This document shows positions 53,693-64,000 of a DNA stretch of 64,000 bases, one piece after another. The stretch spans positions 62,001-126,000 of the forward strand of contig JAHTBO010000010.1 in NCBI GenBank assembly GCA_019166125.1. Reading direction: 5' to 3'. The notes beneath the pieces are model-generated. The model saw only the letters and a list, made by a program, of their open reading frames with translations. It was not told the origin of the DNA and ran no database searches. Both the position numbers and the translations under genes were made by a program. Origin of the DNA: Alcaligenaceae bacterium CGII-47 (lineage in GTDB: Bacteria; Pseudomonadota; Gammaproteobacteria; Burkholderiales; Burkholderiaceae_B). The first letter of the stretch is position 1. Every line of letters begins with the position of its first letter.

Positions 53693-55888
53693 ATGAATCG
53701 TTACACAATAATACGGGCGTCATTACTTGGTCTGGTTTTGGGCGTGCCGCCGCCTGCTTTATCCGCCGAGTTCGAGGCGCCGTGGGATGAGTCCCCGGCG
53801 CCTTTTGTATTTTCCGGCGACCCCGTATGGGTAGATCAGGACCGGGCAGTTCGCCGCAGCATAAAAATTCAATCGCCTGCTGGGCTGAATGTAGGTGAGG
53901 GGGTTACGTTGCGCCTTGACGGGCCGGTGCACAGTGATGGGCCGGCTGTCGCTGGCCTGTATAAGCTTGGGGCAGGTCGTATGACACTATCCGGGCCTAA
54001 CACCTATCGTGGCAATACCTGGCTTCTGCAAGGTAGTCTGCACCTCGCGCATAGCGAGGCACTAGGTTCGGACATCAATGGGCTTGATGCGAACGTCGGC
54101 ACCCGTCTAGAGTATGCCGATGGGATCACGGTTGCCCACGATCTGACCGTGTCACCGATCGATCTCGGGATGCGCCTGCCGGCTGACTGGTGGGTGCCGG
54201 TGATGCCTACAATGGACCCCGATGCCGTACAGTGGGTGGTGGAACAGGGTGAGGCGGCCTTTTCCGGGACCCTGTTCGGGAATGTGCCGATTATCAAGCG
54301 TGGCCAAGGCACCTTGCGTTTTGCCGGCCGCGGCCTGATCTATGGCGGGGATATGACCGTGCGCGAAGGGACCCTACGCCTGGATAGCACACTCGCTGGC
54401 CTCACCCGCATCGAGTCCGGCGCGCGCCTAGAGGGCGTCGGTACCTTGGGCGCAGCCTGGATCGGGGGCACCCTATCACCGGGAGGCCGTGGCATCGGCA
54501 CATTGTCTGTGCAGCGCAATCTGGATTTTGCAGCCGGTTCGCAGACCCACATTCAGGTGGCGGCGGATGGGTCAGGCGACCTCATCAAGGTCGGTGGCGT
54601 GGCCACGCTGGCAGGCCACGTCGCCGTAGAGGCCCTGCCCGGGGACTGGCAAACCAGCACGCAATACACCATTGTGCAGGCCGTGAAGGGGCTGGCGGGC
54701 AGTCGTTATGACTCTGTAGCGGGAAATCTGCCCTACCTCAGCCCAGCGCTTAGCTACGAAGCGGATCGTGTCCTGCTTACCATGTTGCGCAATGACACCG
54801 CGCTGGAGGCCCACGCCACGACACCCGATGCACGAGACGCGGGACGTGTTATCGACCATGATGTCCAGGCCCTGGAGGATCGCGTCGCGCGTCAATCCTA
54901 CAGGGATGCAGACCGAACGCTAAGCACCCTTGCCCATGCGGGCGCGGCATCACTGCGCAGCGCAATGATCGAGGATACGCGGTACGTTCGCCAGGCTGCC
55001 CGCGCCCATGCCGGGTCGGGGCGAAGCTGGACGCAAAGCTGGCTGGCAAATGCCAGTCGTGACGCAGGAATGGGTGATCGTGGCCTGCTGTGGGCTGACA
55101 GTCGGGATACCAGCGGCCTGCTAGTGGGAATCGATCAGGCGATTGCACCCGACTGGTATTTAGGTGGCTTTGCGGGGATGCAGCATATGGACTTTGCCAC
55201 CCAGGGCAGTCCCTATGGTGTCGGTGCGGGTTCGTTTCGGGCCCGTAGCATCAGCTTGCATGCGGGCGCGACCCTTGTGACAGGCGGTGAAGACTGGTCC
55301 TTATCACTAGGCCTGACGCACGGTCAGCACCGCAGCCGCAGCCTGCGTGATATCGGCCGACTGCCGGGGTTCGACACAGCACGTCTGCGCGCCACGCAGC
55401 AGGCTCGCAGCACCCAGGCCTGGCTGGCATGGCAAGCGCGCCAGCCACTGGCACCGCACTGGCGCATCCAGCCCTGGGCGCAACTTGCCTGGGTACGGCT
55501 GGATAGTCAGGACTACGCAGAGGACGGTGGCCTAGCGGCATTGCGGGTCCAGGGTGCCGTTGATCAACGTGTGTTGTCCACCCTAGGTATCCAGGCGACA
55601 CGCCTGCTTGACGCACCCATGGGTGCGGCACGCGTGCAGGCTCGGCTCGGTTGGCAGGCCATGCTGGGTGCGACAGATCTTGTCAGCACGCAGTCCTTTG
55701 GTGCGGGCCAAGCAGGTCAGACCTTCGAGGCCGGTGGCCAGCCCCTCGCCCGGCATGCCTTGCAACTACAGATTGGCGTGGATGCACCGATCGCACCAGG
55801 CATCTGGCTGGGCTTGGGGTATACCGGACAGTTTCAGCGTGGTGGCCCGCAGCACGGCGTCGTGTTGAATATAGGGGTTGGCTGGTAA
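53693..55888 (+). CDS. Autotransporter (type Va) with beta-strand repeat passenger
   Basis: A 731-residue autotransporter. Signal peptide about 1-26 (IIRASLLGLVLGVPPPALSAE). The passenger carries autotransporter-associated strand repeats (LYKLGAGRMTLSGPNTYRGNT about 91-111; IIKRGQGTLRFAGRG about 201-215) and a beta-helix region. The outer-membrane beta-barrel is about 444-731 (WTQSWLANASRDAGM... ending VVLNIGVGW with a terminal aromatic residue). No catalytic motif is seen, so adhesin/autoaggregation is more likely than protease. Ribosome site CGGAGAAA. The palindrome GTCACA-TTT-TGTGAC lies 25-39 bases upstream. Confidence 0.92.
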   Translation: MNRYTIIRASLLGLVLGVPPPALSAEFEAPWDESPAPFVFSGDPVWVDQDRAVRRSIKIQSPAGLNVGEGVTLRLDGPVHSDGPAVAGLYKLGAGRMTLSGPNTYRGNTWLLQGSLHLAHSEALGSDINGLDANVGTRLEYADGITVAHDLTVSPIDLGMRLPADWWVPVMPTMDPDAVQWVVEQGEAAFSGTLFGNVPIIKRGQGTLRFAGRGLIYGGDMTVREGTLRLDSTLAGLTRIESGARLEGVGTLGAAWIGGTLSPGGRGIGTLSVQRNLDFAAGSQTHIQVAADGSGDLIKVGGVATLAGHVAVEALPGDWQTSTQYTIVQAVKGLAGSRYDSVAGNLPYLSPALSYEADRVLLTMLRNDTALEAHATTPDARDAGRVIDHDVQALEDRVARQSYRDADRTLSTLAHAGAASLRSAMIEDTRYVRQAARAHAGSGRSWTQSWLANASRDAGMGDRGLLWADSRDTSGLLVGIDQAIAPDWYLGGFAGMQHMDFATQGSPYGVGAGSFRARSISLHAGATLVTGGEDWSLSLGLTHGQHRSRSLRDIGRLPGFDTARLRATQQARSTQAWLAWQARQPLAPHWRIQPWAQLAWVRLDSQDYAEDGGLAALRVQGAVDQRVLSTLGIQATRLLDAPMGAARVQARLGWQAMLGATDLVSTQSFGAGQAGQTFEAGGQPLARHALQLQIGVDAPIAPGIWLGLGYTGQFQRGGPQHGVVLNIGVGW

Positions 55889-55906
55889 TAGGGCGTAGAC
55901 GTTTTG

Positions 55907-55948
55907 CCCGGAACCCTTGGGCGGTGGGTAGAAGCCGAGGGTTCCGGG
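55907..55948. terminator. Hairpin between convergent autotransporter and O-antigen ligase genes
   Basis: CCCGGAACCCT (55907-55917) and AGGGTTCCGGG (55938-55948) form a perfect 11-bp stem with a 20-base loop. No T-run follows, so it may be a weak bidirectional terminator or a transcript-stabilising structure. Confidence 0.45.
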
Positions 55949-55984
55949 TATTAGAGTGCGTTCATTAAACTGGACGCAGCATCC

Positions 55985-57241
55985 TTAAGCCCGCTCCTCA
56001 GCCTGGCGCATCGCCGCCCATAGCACCGCGAGGGACACGGCAAAGAACATCACCCCATTATTGCGCCCCAGGATCACCTGGGTCAGCCCAAACATTGAAA
56101 ACGCCGCAGGCAGACTCGCCCCGCAACAGGCAAGGATTCGTACCGTCAGATCCGGTGCCCGCAGGCGCTGACAGAAATACCAGAAGCTCGTGACCATCAA
56201 GGCGAGAAAGGCCAGCAAGCCCAGTGCGCCTTGGTGCAGCCAGACTTCAATGAAATTATTGTGCGTGTTGGATAGCGTCGTTACGAATGGGGCGATACGA
56301 CCGGTATCGACAAGGTGCTGGGTCTGTGCATCGTAGTCAGCGTGGCTCCATCCTAGCAGTGGCTTTTCCGGAATGCTGATGAGCGCGGCCTTCCAGGCCT
56401 CGAGGCGCGAGCCAACGTTATTGGTTGCGTCGCCCTTTTCAACATAGTTGTGCCACTCGGTCAGGGCTTCGTTATAGCGACGCTCGGCCACTTGTGGTGC
56501 AGACGTCGAGGTCAGCAATAGCGTGATCGAGATTGCCAGCGCGATAGATACCGCGAGAATAACGCGCCAATGGGAGCGTCTCACCGTGGCGATCAGCAAC
56601 AATATCGCAAGGATAGGTAATGCCACCATGGCGCCGCGTGTCGCCGATGCGATAAAGGCGTAGACGCCTGCCAATGCGCCGATTAAGAGTAGCGCTGTCC
56701 AACCAAGCCGGCGCTGTGAGCCCGTCAGGATTGCGCCGAGCAGGCACCAGACAGCCATGCTTAGGCTGATCCCTCCAAAGGGGATGGCACTCGTCAAAAA
56801 GCCATCGGCGCGGTCGAATCCAATGAGATGCACCTGCCACCAGGCGATCCCTGCCGCGCCGAGTAAACCTAATACGAGTCCGCCCCACAGCCATTCAATC
56901 CGCACTGTCGTACGTCGCAGCGCAATCAGGATAGGAATCGCCAGTAGGTAACGTACTGCCTGATCGAGGTGTTTAAAGGAGTCCTGGTGCCAAAGCACGG
57001 CTATCAGTGTCGTCGCAAAAAATGCCAGTAACAGCGCACATAGCGTCTTATCTTGGATAGATAAGGACGTCGCATCATGATTGCCCCTGCTCAGTACCAG
57101 CAAGCTACCGATCAGTAATAATGCCCCGCCGTATGAGTAACCCGAGGGCGCAGCGAGCATGAGGGTGTAAAAAGCCGCGATGCTGCAGGACATCCATGCT
57201 GAGTAGCGGGGCAAAGTCGAGGAAGGATGCATGGCAGCCAT
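55985..57241 (-). CDS. O-antigen ligase family protein (WaaL/Wzy_C)
   Basis: A 418-residue membrane protein with about 11-12 helices and a large periplasmic loop (about 250-330: VAERRYNEALTEWHNYVEKGDATNNVGSR...) holding the conserved NNVGSRLEAWKAAL and THNNFIEVWLHQGALG motifs of WaaL/Wzy_C proteins. It probably joins O-antigen to lipid A-core; polymerase activity cannot be excluded. It is convergent with the autotransporter and divergent from the regulator gene. Confidence 0.88.
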   Translation of the reverse strand: MAAMHPSSTLPRYSAWMSCSIAAFYTLMLAAPSGYSYGGALLLIGSLLVLSRGNHDATSLSIQDKTLCALLLAFFATTLIAVLWHQDSFKHLDQAVRYLLAIPILIALRRTTVRIEWLWGGLVLGLLGAAGIAWWQVHLIGFDRADGFLTSAIPFGGISLSMAVWCLLGAILTGSQRRLGWTALLLIGALAGVYAFIASATRGAMVALPILAILLLIATVRRSHWRVILAVSIALAISITLLLTSTSAPQVAERRYNEALTEWHNYVEKGDATNNVGSRLEAWKAALISIPEKPLLGWSHADYDAQTQHLVDTGRIAPFVTTLSNTHNNFIEVWLHQGALGLLAFLALMVTSFWYFCQRLRAPDLTVRILACCGASLPAAFSMFGLTQVILGRNNGVMFFAVSLAVLWAAMRQAEERA

Positions 57242-57410
57242 GTGTAAGTGATCAATGAAACGTCGATTGTGCAGAATTGTAGCTTGGCTCTCTTATCAGG
57301 CTTTAGTACGACTTCCCCTCGTGCTATATTTCATCGTTCACCGATTGAACAACGCGCCTGCTGACCGTATCACAGCACGGCGGTAGCCTGCCTGTCGTAT
57401 CCAAAGTACC

Positions 57411-58246
<836 letters not shown>

Positions 58247-58250
<4 letters not shown>

Positions 58251-58822
58251 ATTACACCCAACACGAAACCGCCATCGTCGACGATGGCGCCCAGATCGGC
58301 GAGGGCTCGCGCATCTGGCATTTCGTCCATGTCTGCGCGGGCGCGCGAATCGGCGAAGGCGTCTCGCTCGGCCAGAATGTATTCATAGGCAATAAGGTTG
58401 TCATCGGCGACCATTGCAAGATCCAGAACAACGTGTCTGTCTACGACAACGTAACCCTGGAGGAGGGTGTATTTTGTGGCCCGAGCATGGTGTTCACCAA
58501 CGTCTACAACCCCCGCTCACTCATTGAGCGTAAGACCGAGTACCGGAACACTCTGGTCAAAAAGGGTGCCACCCTGGGTGCTAACTGTACCGTCGTCTGC
58601 GGCGTCACCATAGGTGAGTTCGCCTTTATCGGAGCAGGCGCAGTAGTGAATAAAGATGTGCTTGCCTATGCCCTGATGGTGGGCGTGCCCGCCCGACAGA
58701 TCGGCTGGATGAGCGAACATGGCGAGCAGCTGGACCTGCCTCTGAGCGGCGACGGTGAAGCCATCTGTACCCACACCGGCGCTATCTACCGCCTGACAGG
58801 CGGTCACTGCGTTCACCTTTAA
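58247..58822 (+). CDS. wlbB: UDP-2-acetamido-3-amino-glucuronate N-acetyltransferase (WlbB/WbpD type)
   Basis: A 191-residue left-handed beta-helix acyltransferase. Hexapeptide repeats run from [20 protein letters not shown] (about 11-30) to [31 protein letters not shown] (about 79-92) is typical of WlbB/WbpD, which acetylates the 3-amino group in the UDP-GlcNAc(3NAc)A pathway. A C-terminal tail of about 40 residues ([15 protein letters not shown]) follows. The ATG overlaps the stop of the dead wlbA. Confidence 0.92.
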
Positions 58823-58841
58823 ACCCAACCACTGTGAAACT

Positions 58842-59948
58842 ATGCAATTTGTTGACCTGCACGCCCAATACCAACGCCTGAAATCCGACATTGATGCCAA
58901 CATACAGCGCGTGCTGGCACACGGCCAGTTTATCTTAGGGCCCGAAGTCGCACAACTGGAAGAACGCCTGGCTGACTATACTGGTGCTAAGCACTGCATC
59001 ACCGTCGCTAATGGCACAGACGCCTTGCAGATCGCTCAAATGGCGCTGGGCATCGGACCCGGCGATGAGGTTATCACCCCCGGTTTCACCTATATCGCCA
59101 CGGCCGAGACAGTCGCTCTGCTCGGAGCCAAACCCGTCTATGCGGACATCAGCCCGCAAACCTATACCCTGGACCCAGCCAAGCTGGAAGCCGTCATCAC
59201 TCCTCGAACCCGCGCCATCATTCCGGTGTCCCTGTACGGCCAGTGCGCTGACATGGACGCCATCAACGCCGTTGCCGACAAGCATGGCCTGACCGTAATT
59301 GAAGATGCAGCCCAAAGTCTGGGTGGCAGCTACCGGGGGCGCAAAAGCGGTAATCTGTCCGCCATATCCTGTACGAGCTTTTTCCCTAGCAAGCCCTTGG
59401 GCTGCTACGGGGATGGCGGCGCGATTTTCACCAACGACGACGCCCTAGCTACCGTGTTGCGCCAGATTGCACGCCATGGACAAGACCGCCGCTATCACCA
59501 TATCCGCGTTGGTGTGAACAGTCGCCTGGATACTTTGCAGGCCGCTATTTTGCTACCGAAACTAGCCGTGCTCGACGACGAAATAGCTGCCCGCCAGCGC
59601 GTGGCCGACACCTACACCCGGCTGTTCCTTCAGGCTGGCATCCGGGCCACTCCGGCCATCGAACCTCACAACGCCTGTGCCTGGGCGCAATACACCATCC
59701 AGATTAGTCAGCGCGATGCCGTACAGGCCGCTTTGAAAACCGCTGGTATCCCCACCGCTGTGCATTACCCCATCCCTCTGAATTGCCAGCCTGCTGTTGC
59801 CGACGATAGCGCTGTGCTGCCGGTGGGCGACGCCGTGGCTCAACGCGTCATGAGCTTGCCTATGCATCCGTATCTGGATGACGCGACTGCGGAGTTGGTT
59901 GTGGGCGCCGTAGCGGCTGCTTTGTCGGATTTTTCAGTTAACGGCTAA
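58842..59948 (+). CDS. wlbC: DegT/DnrJ/EryC1 aminotransferase (WlbC/WbpE type)
   Basis: A 368-residue PLP-dependent sugar aminotransferase. The motif region SFFPSKPLGCYGDGGA holds the PLP Lys (about 181). VANGTDALQIAQMALGIGPGDEVI (about 53-76) and VIEDAAQSLGGSYRG (about 151-165) bind the cofactor. With WlbA and WlbB it should convert UDP-GlcNAcA to UDP-GlcNAc(3NAc)A, adding the amino group after WlbA oxidation. Twenty bases after wlbB. Confidence 0.93.
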   Translation: MQFVDLHAQYQRLKSDIDANIQRVLAHGQFILGPEVAQLEERLADYTGAKHCITVANGTDALQIAQMALGIGPGDEVITPGFTYIATAETVALLGAKPVYADISPQTYTLDPAKLEAVITPRTRAIIPVSLYGQCADMDAINAVADKHGLTVIEDAAQSLGGSYRGRKSGNLSAISCTSFFPSKPLGCYGDGGAIFTNDDALATVLRQIARHGQDRRYHHIRVGVNSRLDTLQAAILLPKLAVLDDEIAARQRVADTYTRLFLQAGIRATPAIEPHNACAWAQYTIQISQRDAVQAALKTAGIPTAVHYPIPLNCQPAVADDSAVLPVGDAVAQRVMSLPMHPYLDDATAELVVGAVAAALSDFSVNG

Positions 59949-60042
59949 CTTTTTAATCTATCCGGCGAGGGTTGCCGAATTGGGGTGCCTCTTTATATAT
60001 CTGTCGATCTGTTTTCCGGGTCGACCATCTTTTTTCAACTAG

Positions 60043-61017
<975 letters not shown>

Positions 61018-61055
61018 AGGATGCAAAACGCCAGATGTGAGGCGGGGTGATCGCT

Positions 61056-62324
61056 ATGCTGCGCGGGCTGAGCTTCAAAAGCGGGTATGTTCGTAATATT
61101 ACTACTCTGATGACAGGTACGGCTCTGGCACAGGCGATCCCTATTGCTATTAGCCCCATTCTGACCCGACTTTATAGCCCAGAAGAGTTTGGTGTATTTG
61201 CATTCTATATGGCTATTGTTTCGATCGCCTCTGTGGCCGTCACGGGAAGGTATGAGATGGCCATTTTATTGCCAAAAAAGGATGGCGATGCATTTAACGT
61301 CATGGCATTGGCGATGGGATTGAGTTGCGTCATCAGCGGGTTGCTGTTCTTGCTTGTGGTATTGTTCAATCGCTTCCTTTCAGAACTTCTGGGGATCCCT
61401 GATTTATCTCGTTGGCTGTATTGGGTGCCGGCGTCTACGTTATTGGTCGGTGTCTATCAAAGCTTAAATTATTGGAGCAATCGAAAAGGACACTATAGGC
61501 GTCTGGCGGCGAGCCGAGTGACGCAAAGTGGTAGTTCCGCCTTGGTGCAGCTTAGTGGAGGATATGCGGGCTCGGGCGCCACAGGCCTCGTGGGAGGACA
61601 ATTGATAGGCCAGGCGCTGTCTAGTGCCGTTCTGGGGTGGTTGATCTATAAGGACGATCATACAAAATTAAAAAAATTAAAAAAATTGCGTTTAATGGTG
61701 ATGGCTAGAAGATATTCTGCTTTTCCCAAATACCTAATTGCTGCGCATGGTATCAATATTGCTTCCGCGCAAATGCCTGTTATTCTCCTAGGCATGCTGT
61801 TTACTACGGCCACTGCTGGGTTTTATACATTGACCCAACGTGCCATGGGCGCACCCATGTCCCTGATTGCAGGCGCAATCGGGGATGTTTTTAGGCAAGA
61901 AGCGAGCTATTCTTACGTTCAACATGGAAACTGCAAAGAAATCTATCAGAGAACATTCAAAAGGTTGGTAGTGATTTCTGCTCCCCTCAGTATCTTGTTT
62001 TTCTTTTCTGCTCCTTGGGTTTTCGGCTTCGTTTTCGGGCCTGCATGGCGTGTTTCTGGTGAATATGCACAGATTTTGACGCCTGTACTATTTTTCGGCT
62101 TTGTGGTGAGTCCGTTGAGCGCGATGTTCATGATCGCAGAAAAGCAACGGCTGGACTTGGCTTGGCAGGTGTGCTTCTTCGTTGCCGCTGGCGGATCATT
62201 TTTTATTGGACACTTCTTTTCCAGCGCCAAAGTCTCTTTGGCGGCTTTTTCCTTCGCCTATAGTGTTATGCAGGTCGTCAGTGGTCTGATTTCTTATAGG
62301 CTTGCGGCTGGAAAATCTTTTTGA
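61056..62324 (+). CDS. Wzx-like O-antigen flippase (oligosaccharide flippase family)
   Basis: A roughly 422-residue protein with 12 predicted helices, starting LTGTALAQ-like (LMTGTALAQAIPIAISPILTRLYSPEEFGVFAFYMAI), typical of the polysaccharide exporter family that flips lipid-linked O-units across the inner membrane. ATG 61056 sits behind GGCGGGG and is preferred to GTG 61047. From here base composition becomes noticeably AT-rich. A lysine/leucine repeat with two A7 runs lies near 61666-61685. Confidence 0.87.
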   Translation: MLRGLSFKSGYVRNITTLMTGTALAQAIPIAISPILTRLYSPEEFGVFAFYMAIVSIASVAVTGRYEMAILLPKKDGDAFNVMALAMGLSCVISGLLFLLVVLFNRFLSELLGIPDLSRWLYWVPASTLLVGVYQSLNYWSNRKGHYRRLAASRVTQSGSSALVQLSGGYAGSGATGLVGGQLIGQALSSAVLGWLIYKDDHTKLKKLKKLRLMVMARRYSAFPKYLIAAHGINIASAQMPVILLGMLFTTATAGFYTLTQRAMGAPMSLIAGAIGDVFRQEASYSYVQHGNCKEIYQRTFKRLVVISAPLSILFFFSAPWVFGFVFGPAWRVSGEYAQILTPVLFFGFVVSPLSAMFMIAEKQRLDLAWQVCFFVAAGGSFFIGHFFSSAKVSLAAFSFAYSVMQVVSGLISYRLAAGKSF

Positions 62325-62327
62325 GAA

Positions 62328-63485
62328 ATGAAATTGCAAAAAATTCTGCACCTATCGCATACAGATATACGCGCTGATTCGCGCATCCTGAAGGAAATGG
62401 GTGCTTTGGAGGTATCTGAAAAATTCGAACTGATGGGTGTCGGAGTGAAATTGGAAGAAGGGGCGTCTTCCAGCAAAAAAAATCTGAAAGCCAAGATCGT
62501 ATCTGTCCTATTGTTCAGTAAATCACTATCCTTTTTGCCCAAGCCGATTCGTTATGGATTGAATATGGCTGAGCTCACTATTCGGTTGGTTTATTATGGG
62601 CTGAAATTCAAGCCTGTAGCAGTTCATTGCCACGATACTTTTGCCCTCCCGGCAGGAGTACTGCTTAAGATGGCATTGGGATGCAGACTGATCTATGATG
62701 CGCATGAACTGGAATCAGACAAAAATGGGCAAACGCCTGCTCTTTCCAAAGCTACGCTAATAATAGAAAAATGGGCATGGAAGAGAATCGACCTGTTGAT
62801 ATCCGTGAGCGATTCTATCAATGATTGGTATATCGATAATTTGGGATTAAAGCCGCATTTATTAATATTGAATTCCCCAGAAATAGCTAAAGATGTGGAT
62901 GAAAACGCAGATGGTGATATAGGAGAAAAATATTTCCACTCTCTTTATGGGATCCCATTAGAAAAGAAAGTATTTATCTATATAGGAATATTGAGCGAGG
63001 GGAGAGGCATTGAACTATGTTTGCAGGTTTTCGCGCCAGAAGCTGTAAACGCCCATGTTGTTTTTATGGGGTATGGTCCTCTGAAGCCTAAGATTGATTC
63101 CTTCGCTTTAAAGTACTCCAATATTCATCTGCATAAGCCCATCCCGCACGAACAGGTTGTCGCCATTGTAAAACATGCAGATGTAGGGCTATGTTTTGTG
63201 GAAAATGTTTCACTAAGCGATTACTATTCCCTGCCTAATAAGCTGTTTGAATATGCTTTCTCAGGACTTCCGGTCTTGGCCTCCGACTTTCCGGAGATAG
63301 GTAAGGTTGTGCGCCAATATTCGCTCGGATTCTGCAGTGCGGTTGATCTGGATAGCATGAAGAAAATGATATCCAATATCGTGGATGGCTCTGTTCCGAT
63401 TGCGTCTGGTGATTTCAGTGAACTGGGCTGGGAAGCACAGGCGGTAAGGTTGAATGAGGCATATGATCGCTTGCTTGAGTTGTGA
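62328..63485 (+). CDS. Glycosyltransferase family 4 (O-antigen)
   Basis: A 385-residue GT-B glycosyltransferase. N-terminal half: LHLSHTDIRADSRILKEM and VHCHDTFALPAGVLLKMALGCRLIYDAHELESD (about 98-130). C-terminal half: FIYIGILSEGRGIELCLQVF (about 218-237) and the GT4-type ENVSLSDYYSLPNKLFEYAFSGLPVLAS. AT-rich like its neighbours. The ATG is four bases after the flippase stop. Sugar specificity unknown. Confidence 0.85.
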   Translation: MKLQKILHLSHTDIRADSRILKEMGALEVSEKFELMGVGVKLEEGASSSKKNLKAKIVSVLLFSKSLSFLPKPIRYGLNMAELTIRLVYYGLKFKPVAVHCHDTFALPAGVLLKMALGCRLIYDAHELESDKNGQTPALSKATLIIEKWAWKRIDLLISVSDSINDWYIDNLGLKPHLLILNSPEIAKDVDENADGDIGEKYFHSLYGIPLEKKVFIYIGILSEGRGIELCLQVFAPEAVNAHVVFMGYGPLKPKIDSFALKYSNIHLHKPIPHEQVVAIVKHADVGLCFVENVSLSDYYSLPNKLFEYAFSGLPVLASDFPEIGKVVRQYSLGFCSAVDLDSMKKMISNIVDGSVPIASGDFSELGWEAQAVRLNEAYDRLLEL

Positions 63486-63527
63486 TGTGCACATCTGATA
63501 AGTATTGATTTTAATTGGAACAATGGA

Positions 63528-64000
63528 ATGTGTGGAATTTTTGGAATTATTTCTAATAAAGAAATCTCTTTGACGGATTTAAGAGCCCTGGCAACGCATT
63601 CCCAGCAGCGCGGAATGGACTCTAGTGGCCTATTCTTTGCAGAGTCTGATGGCAGGTATGGCATGTATCGGGCGGATACTGCCGTGACTAGACTGCTTGC
63701 AAAAGCCAATCTAGGCAAGTCAGTATTCGCCATGGGGCATAGCCGCCTGATCACTAACGGACTTTCGGATAATCAGCCTATTTACAGAGATTCCGTCTGT
63801 TTGATCCATAATGGGATTATTGTAAATCACAATGATTTGTGGATTAAAACTCAGAAGGCACGCAAGCAGAAAATCGATACTGAGATTATTGCGGCAATCC
63901 TCGCAGAGGATCTGGAGAACGGTGTCCCGGTGGAACAAGCTTATAAGCGTGTGCTAGATTTATGCAAAGGCATAGTTGCGTGTGCTGTTGCGCTTCCCAA
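63528..64000 (+). CDS. Class II glutamine amidotransferase / asparagine synthase-like protein (partial)
   Basis: The first 157 codons, running off the window. It starts MCGIFGI, so Cys2 is the N-terminal nucleophile. SQQRGMDSSGLFF (about 28-40) resembles the RGxDSxG motif of GlmS/PurF-like amidotransferases, and GHSRLITNG and LIHNGIIVNH follow. In O-antigen clusters such enzymes (for example WbmI) amidate the carboxyl of uronic-acid sugars, which would suit the WlbABC product. The downstream domain is not visible, so an asparagine-synthase type cannot be excluded. Confidence 0.8.
   Translation, partial: MCGIFGIISNKEISLTDLRALATHSQQRGMDSSGLFFAESDGRYGMYRADTAVTRLLAKANLGKSVFAMGHSRLITNGLSDNQPIYRDSVCLIHNGIIVNHNDLWIKTQKARKQKIDTEIIAAILAEDLENGVPVEQAYKRVLDLCKGIVACAVALP

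Noticed and set aside
55907-55948. Possible tRNA-like or att structure between autotransporter and ligase genes
   Set aside because: Only a single stem-loop; no cloverleaf, CCA end or repeat elsewhere in the window.

Overview
The window reads as chromosomal DNA of a betaproteobacterium, most likely Burkholderiales and close to Alcaligenaceae/Bordetella. Supporting signs are the MFS gene directly before ssb, the caa3-type cox cluster with the small assembly and DUF2970 proteins typical of Burkholderiales, PhaM, wlb-type LPS sugar genes and a CphA'/CphA pair. Genus was assigned by eye and is tentative. No rRNA, tRNA, CRISPR array, insertion sequence or prophage was seen. Genes are tightly packed and no gene-free stretch exceeds 300 bases.

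Region by region. 1-1.1 kb: tail of an MFS transporter, ssb, and a tiny Met/Gly-rich membrane protein. 1.1-9.9 kb: cyanophycin region, with a DUF1854 protein and an ABC exporter-like protein divergent from tandem cyanophycin synthetases CphA' and CphA; a Tgl-type transglutaminase-like protein converges on it. 9.9-18.6 kb: housekeeping and metabolic genes (hydroxyisobutyrate-dehydrogenase-like, UbiA, GMC oxidoreductase, Na+/H+ antiporter, FmdB zinc ribbon, DUF502, AspS, EEP-family phosphoesterase). 18.6-22.1 kb: a lipoprotein sulfatase with a dockerin-like tail and its own membrane-anchored formylglycine-generating enzyme. 22.1-33.5 kb: a complete type II secretion system (gspO, divergent gspC, gspGHIJKLMN-DEF). 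33.5-37.3 kb: rpoH behind a perfect CIRCE operator, then a terminator-containing spacer and a CPA1 antiporter with a cyclic-nucleotide-binding domain. 37.3-45.7 kb: cytochrome c oxidase structural and assembly genes. 45.9-53 kb: Nudix, PhaM, GlmU, a glycosyltransferase, gamma-carbonic anhydrase, WaaC and WaaA. 53-55.9 kb: BrnT/BrnA toxin-antitoxin and an autotransporter. 56-64 kb: O-antigen genes (ligase, regulator, wlbBCA-type uronic-acid genes with a decayed wlbA remnant, flippase, glycosyltransferase, start of an amidotransferase). The last 3 kb are visibly AT-richer.

How the genes fit together. Two carbon/nitrogen storage systems are represented (cyanophycin, and polyhydroxyalkanoate through PhaM). 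The sulfatase/FGE pair abuts the T2SS, and the sulfatase carries an Asp+2 lipoprotein signal like that of pullulanase, so it may be secreted by that machine. The LPS part runs from GlmU-derived UDP-GlcNAc through heptose/Kdo core enzymes to an acetamido-uronic-acid O-antigen.

Main items for a second look: loss of the primer-making metal motif from the full-length CphA but not from CphA'; the transglutaminase-like neighbour; the sulfatase/FGE/T2SS unit; CIRCE control of rpoH; the structured rpoH-antiporter spacer; and the replacement of an ancestral wlbA by a diverged second copy.
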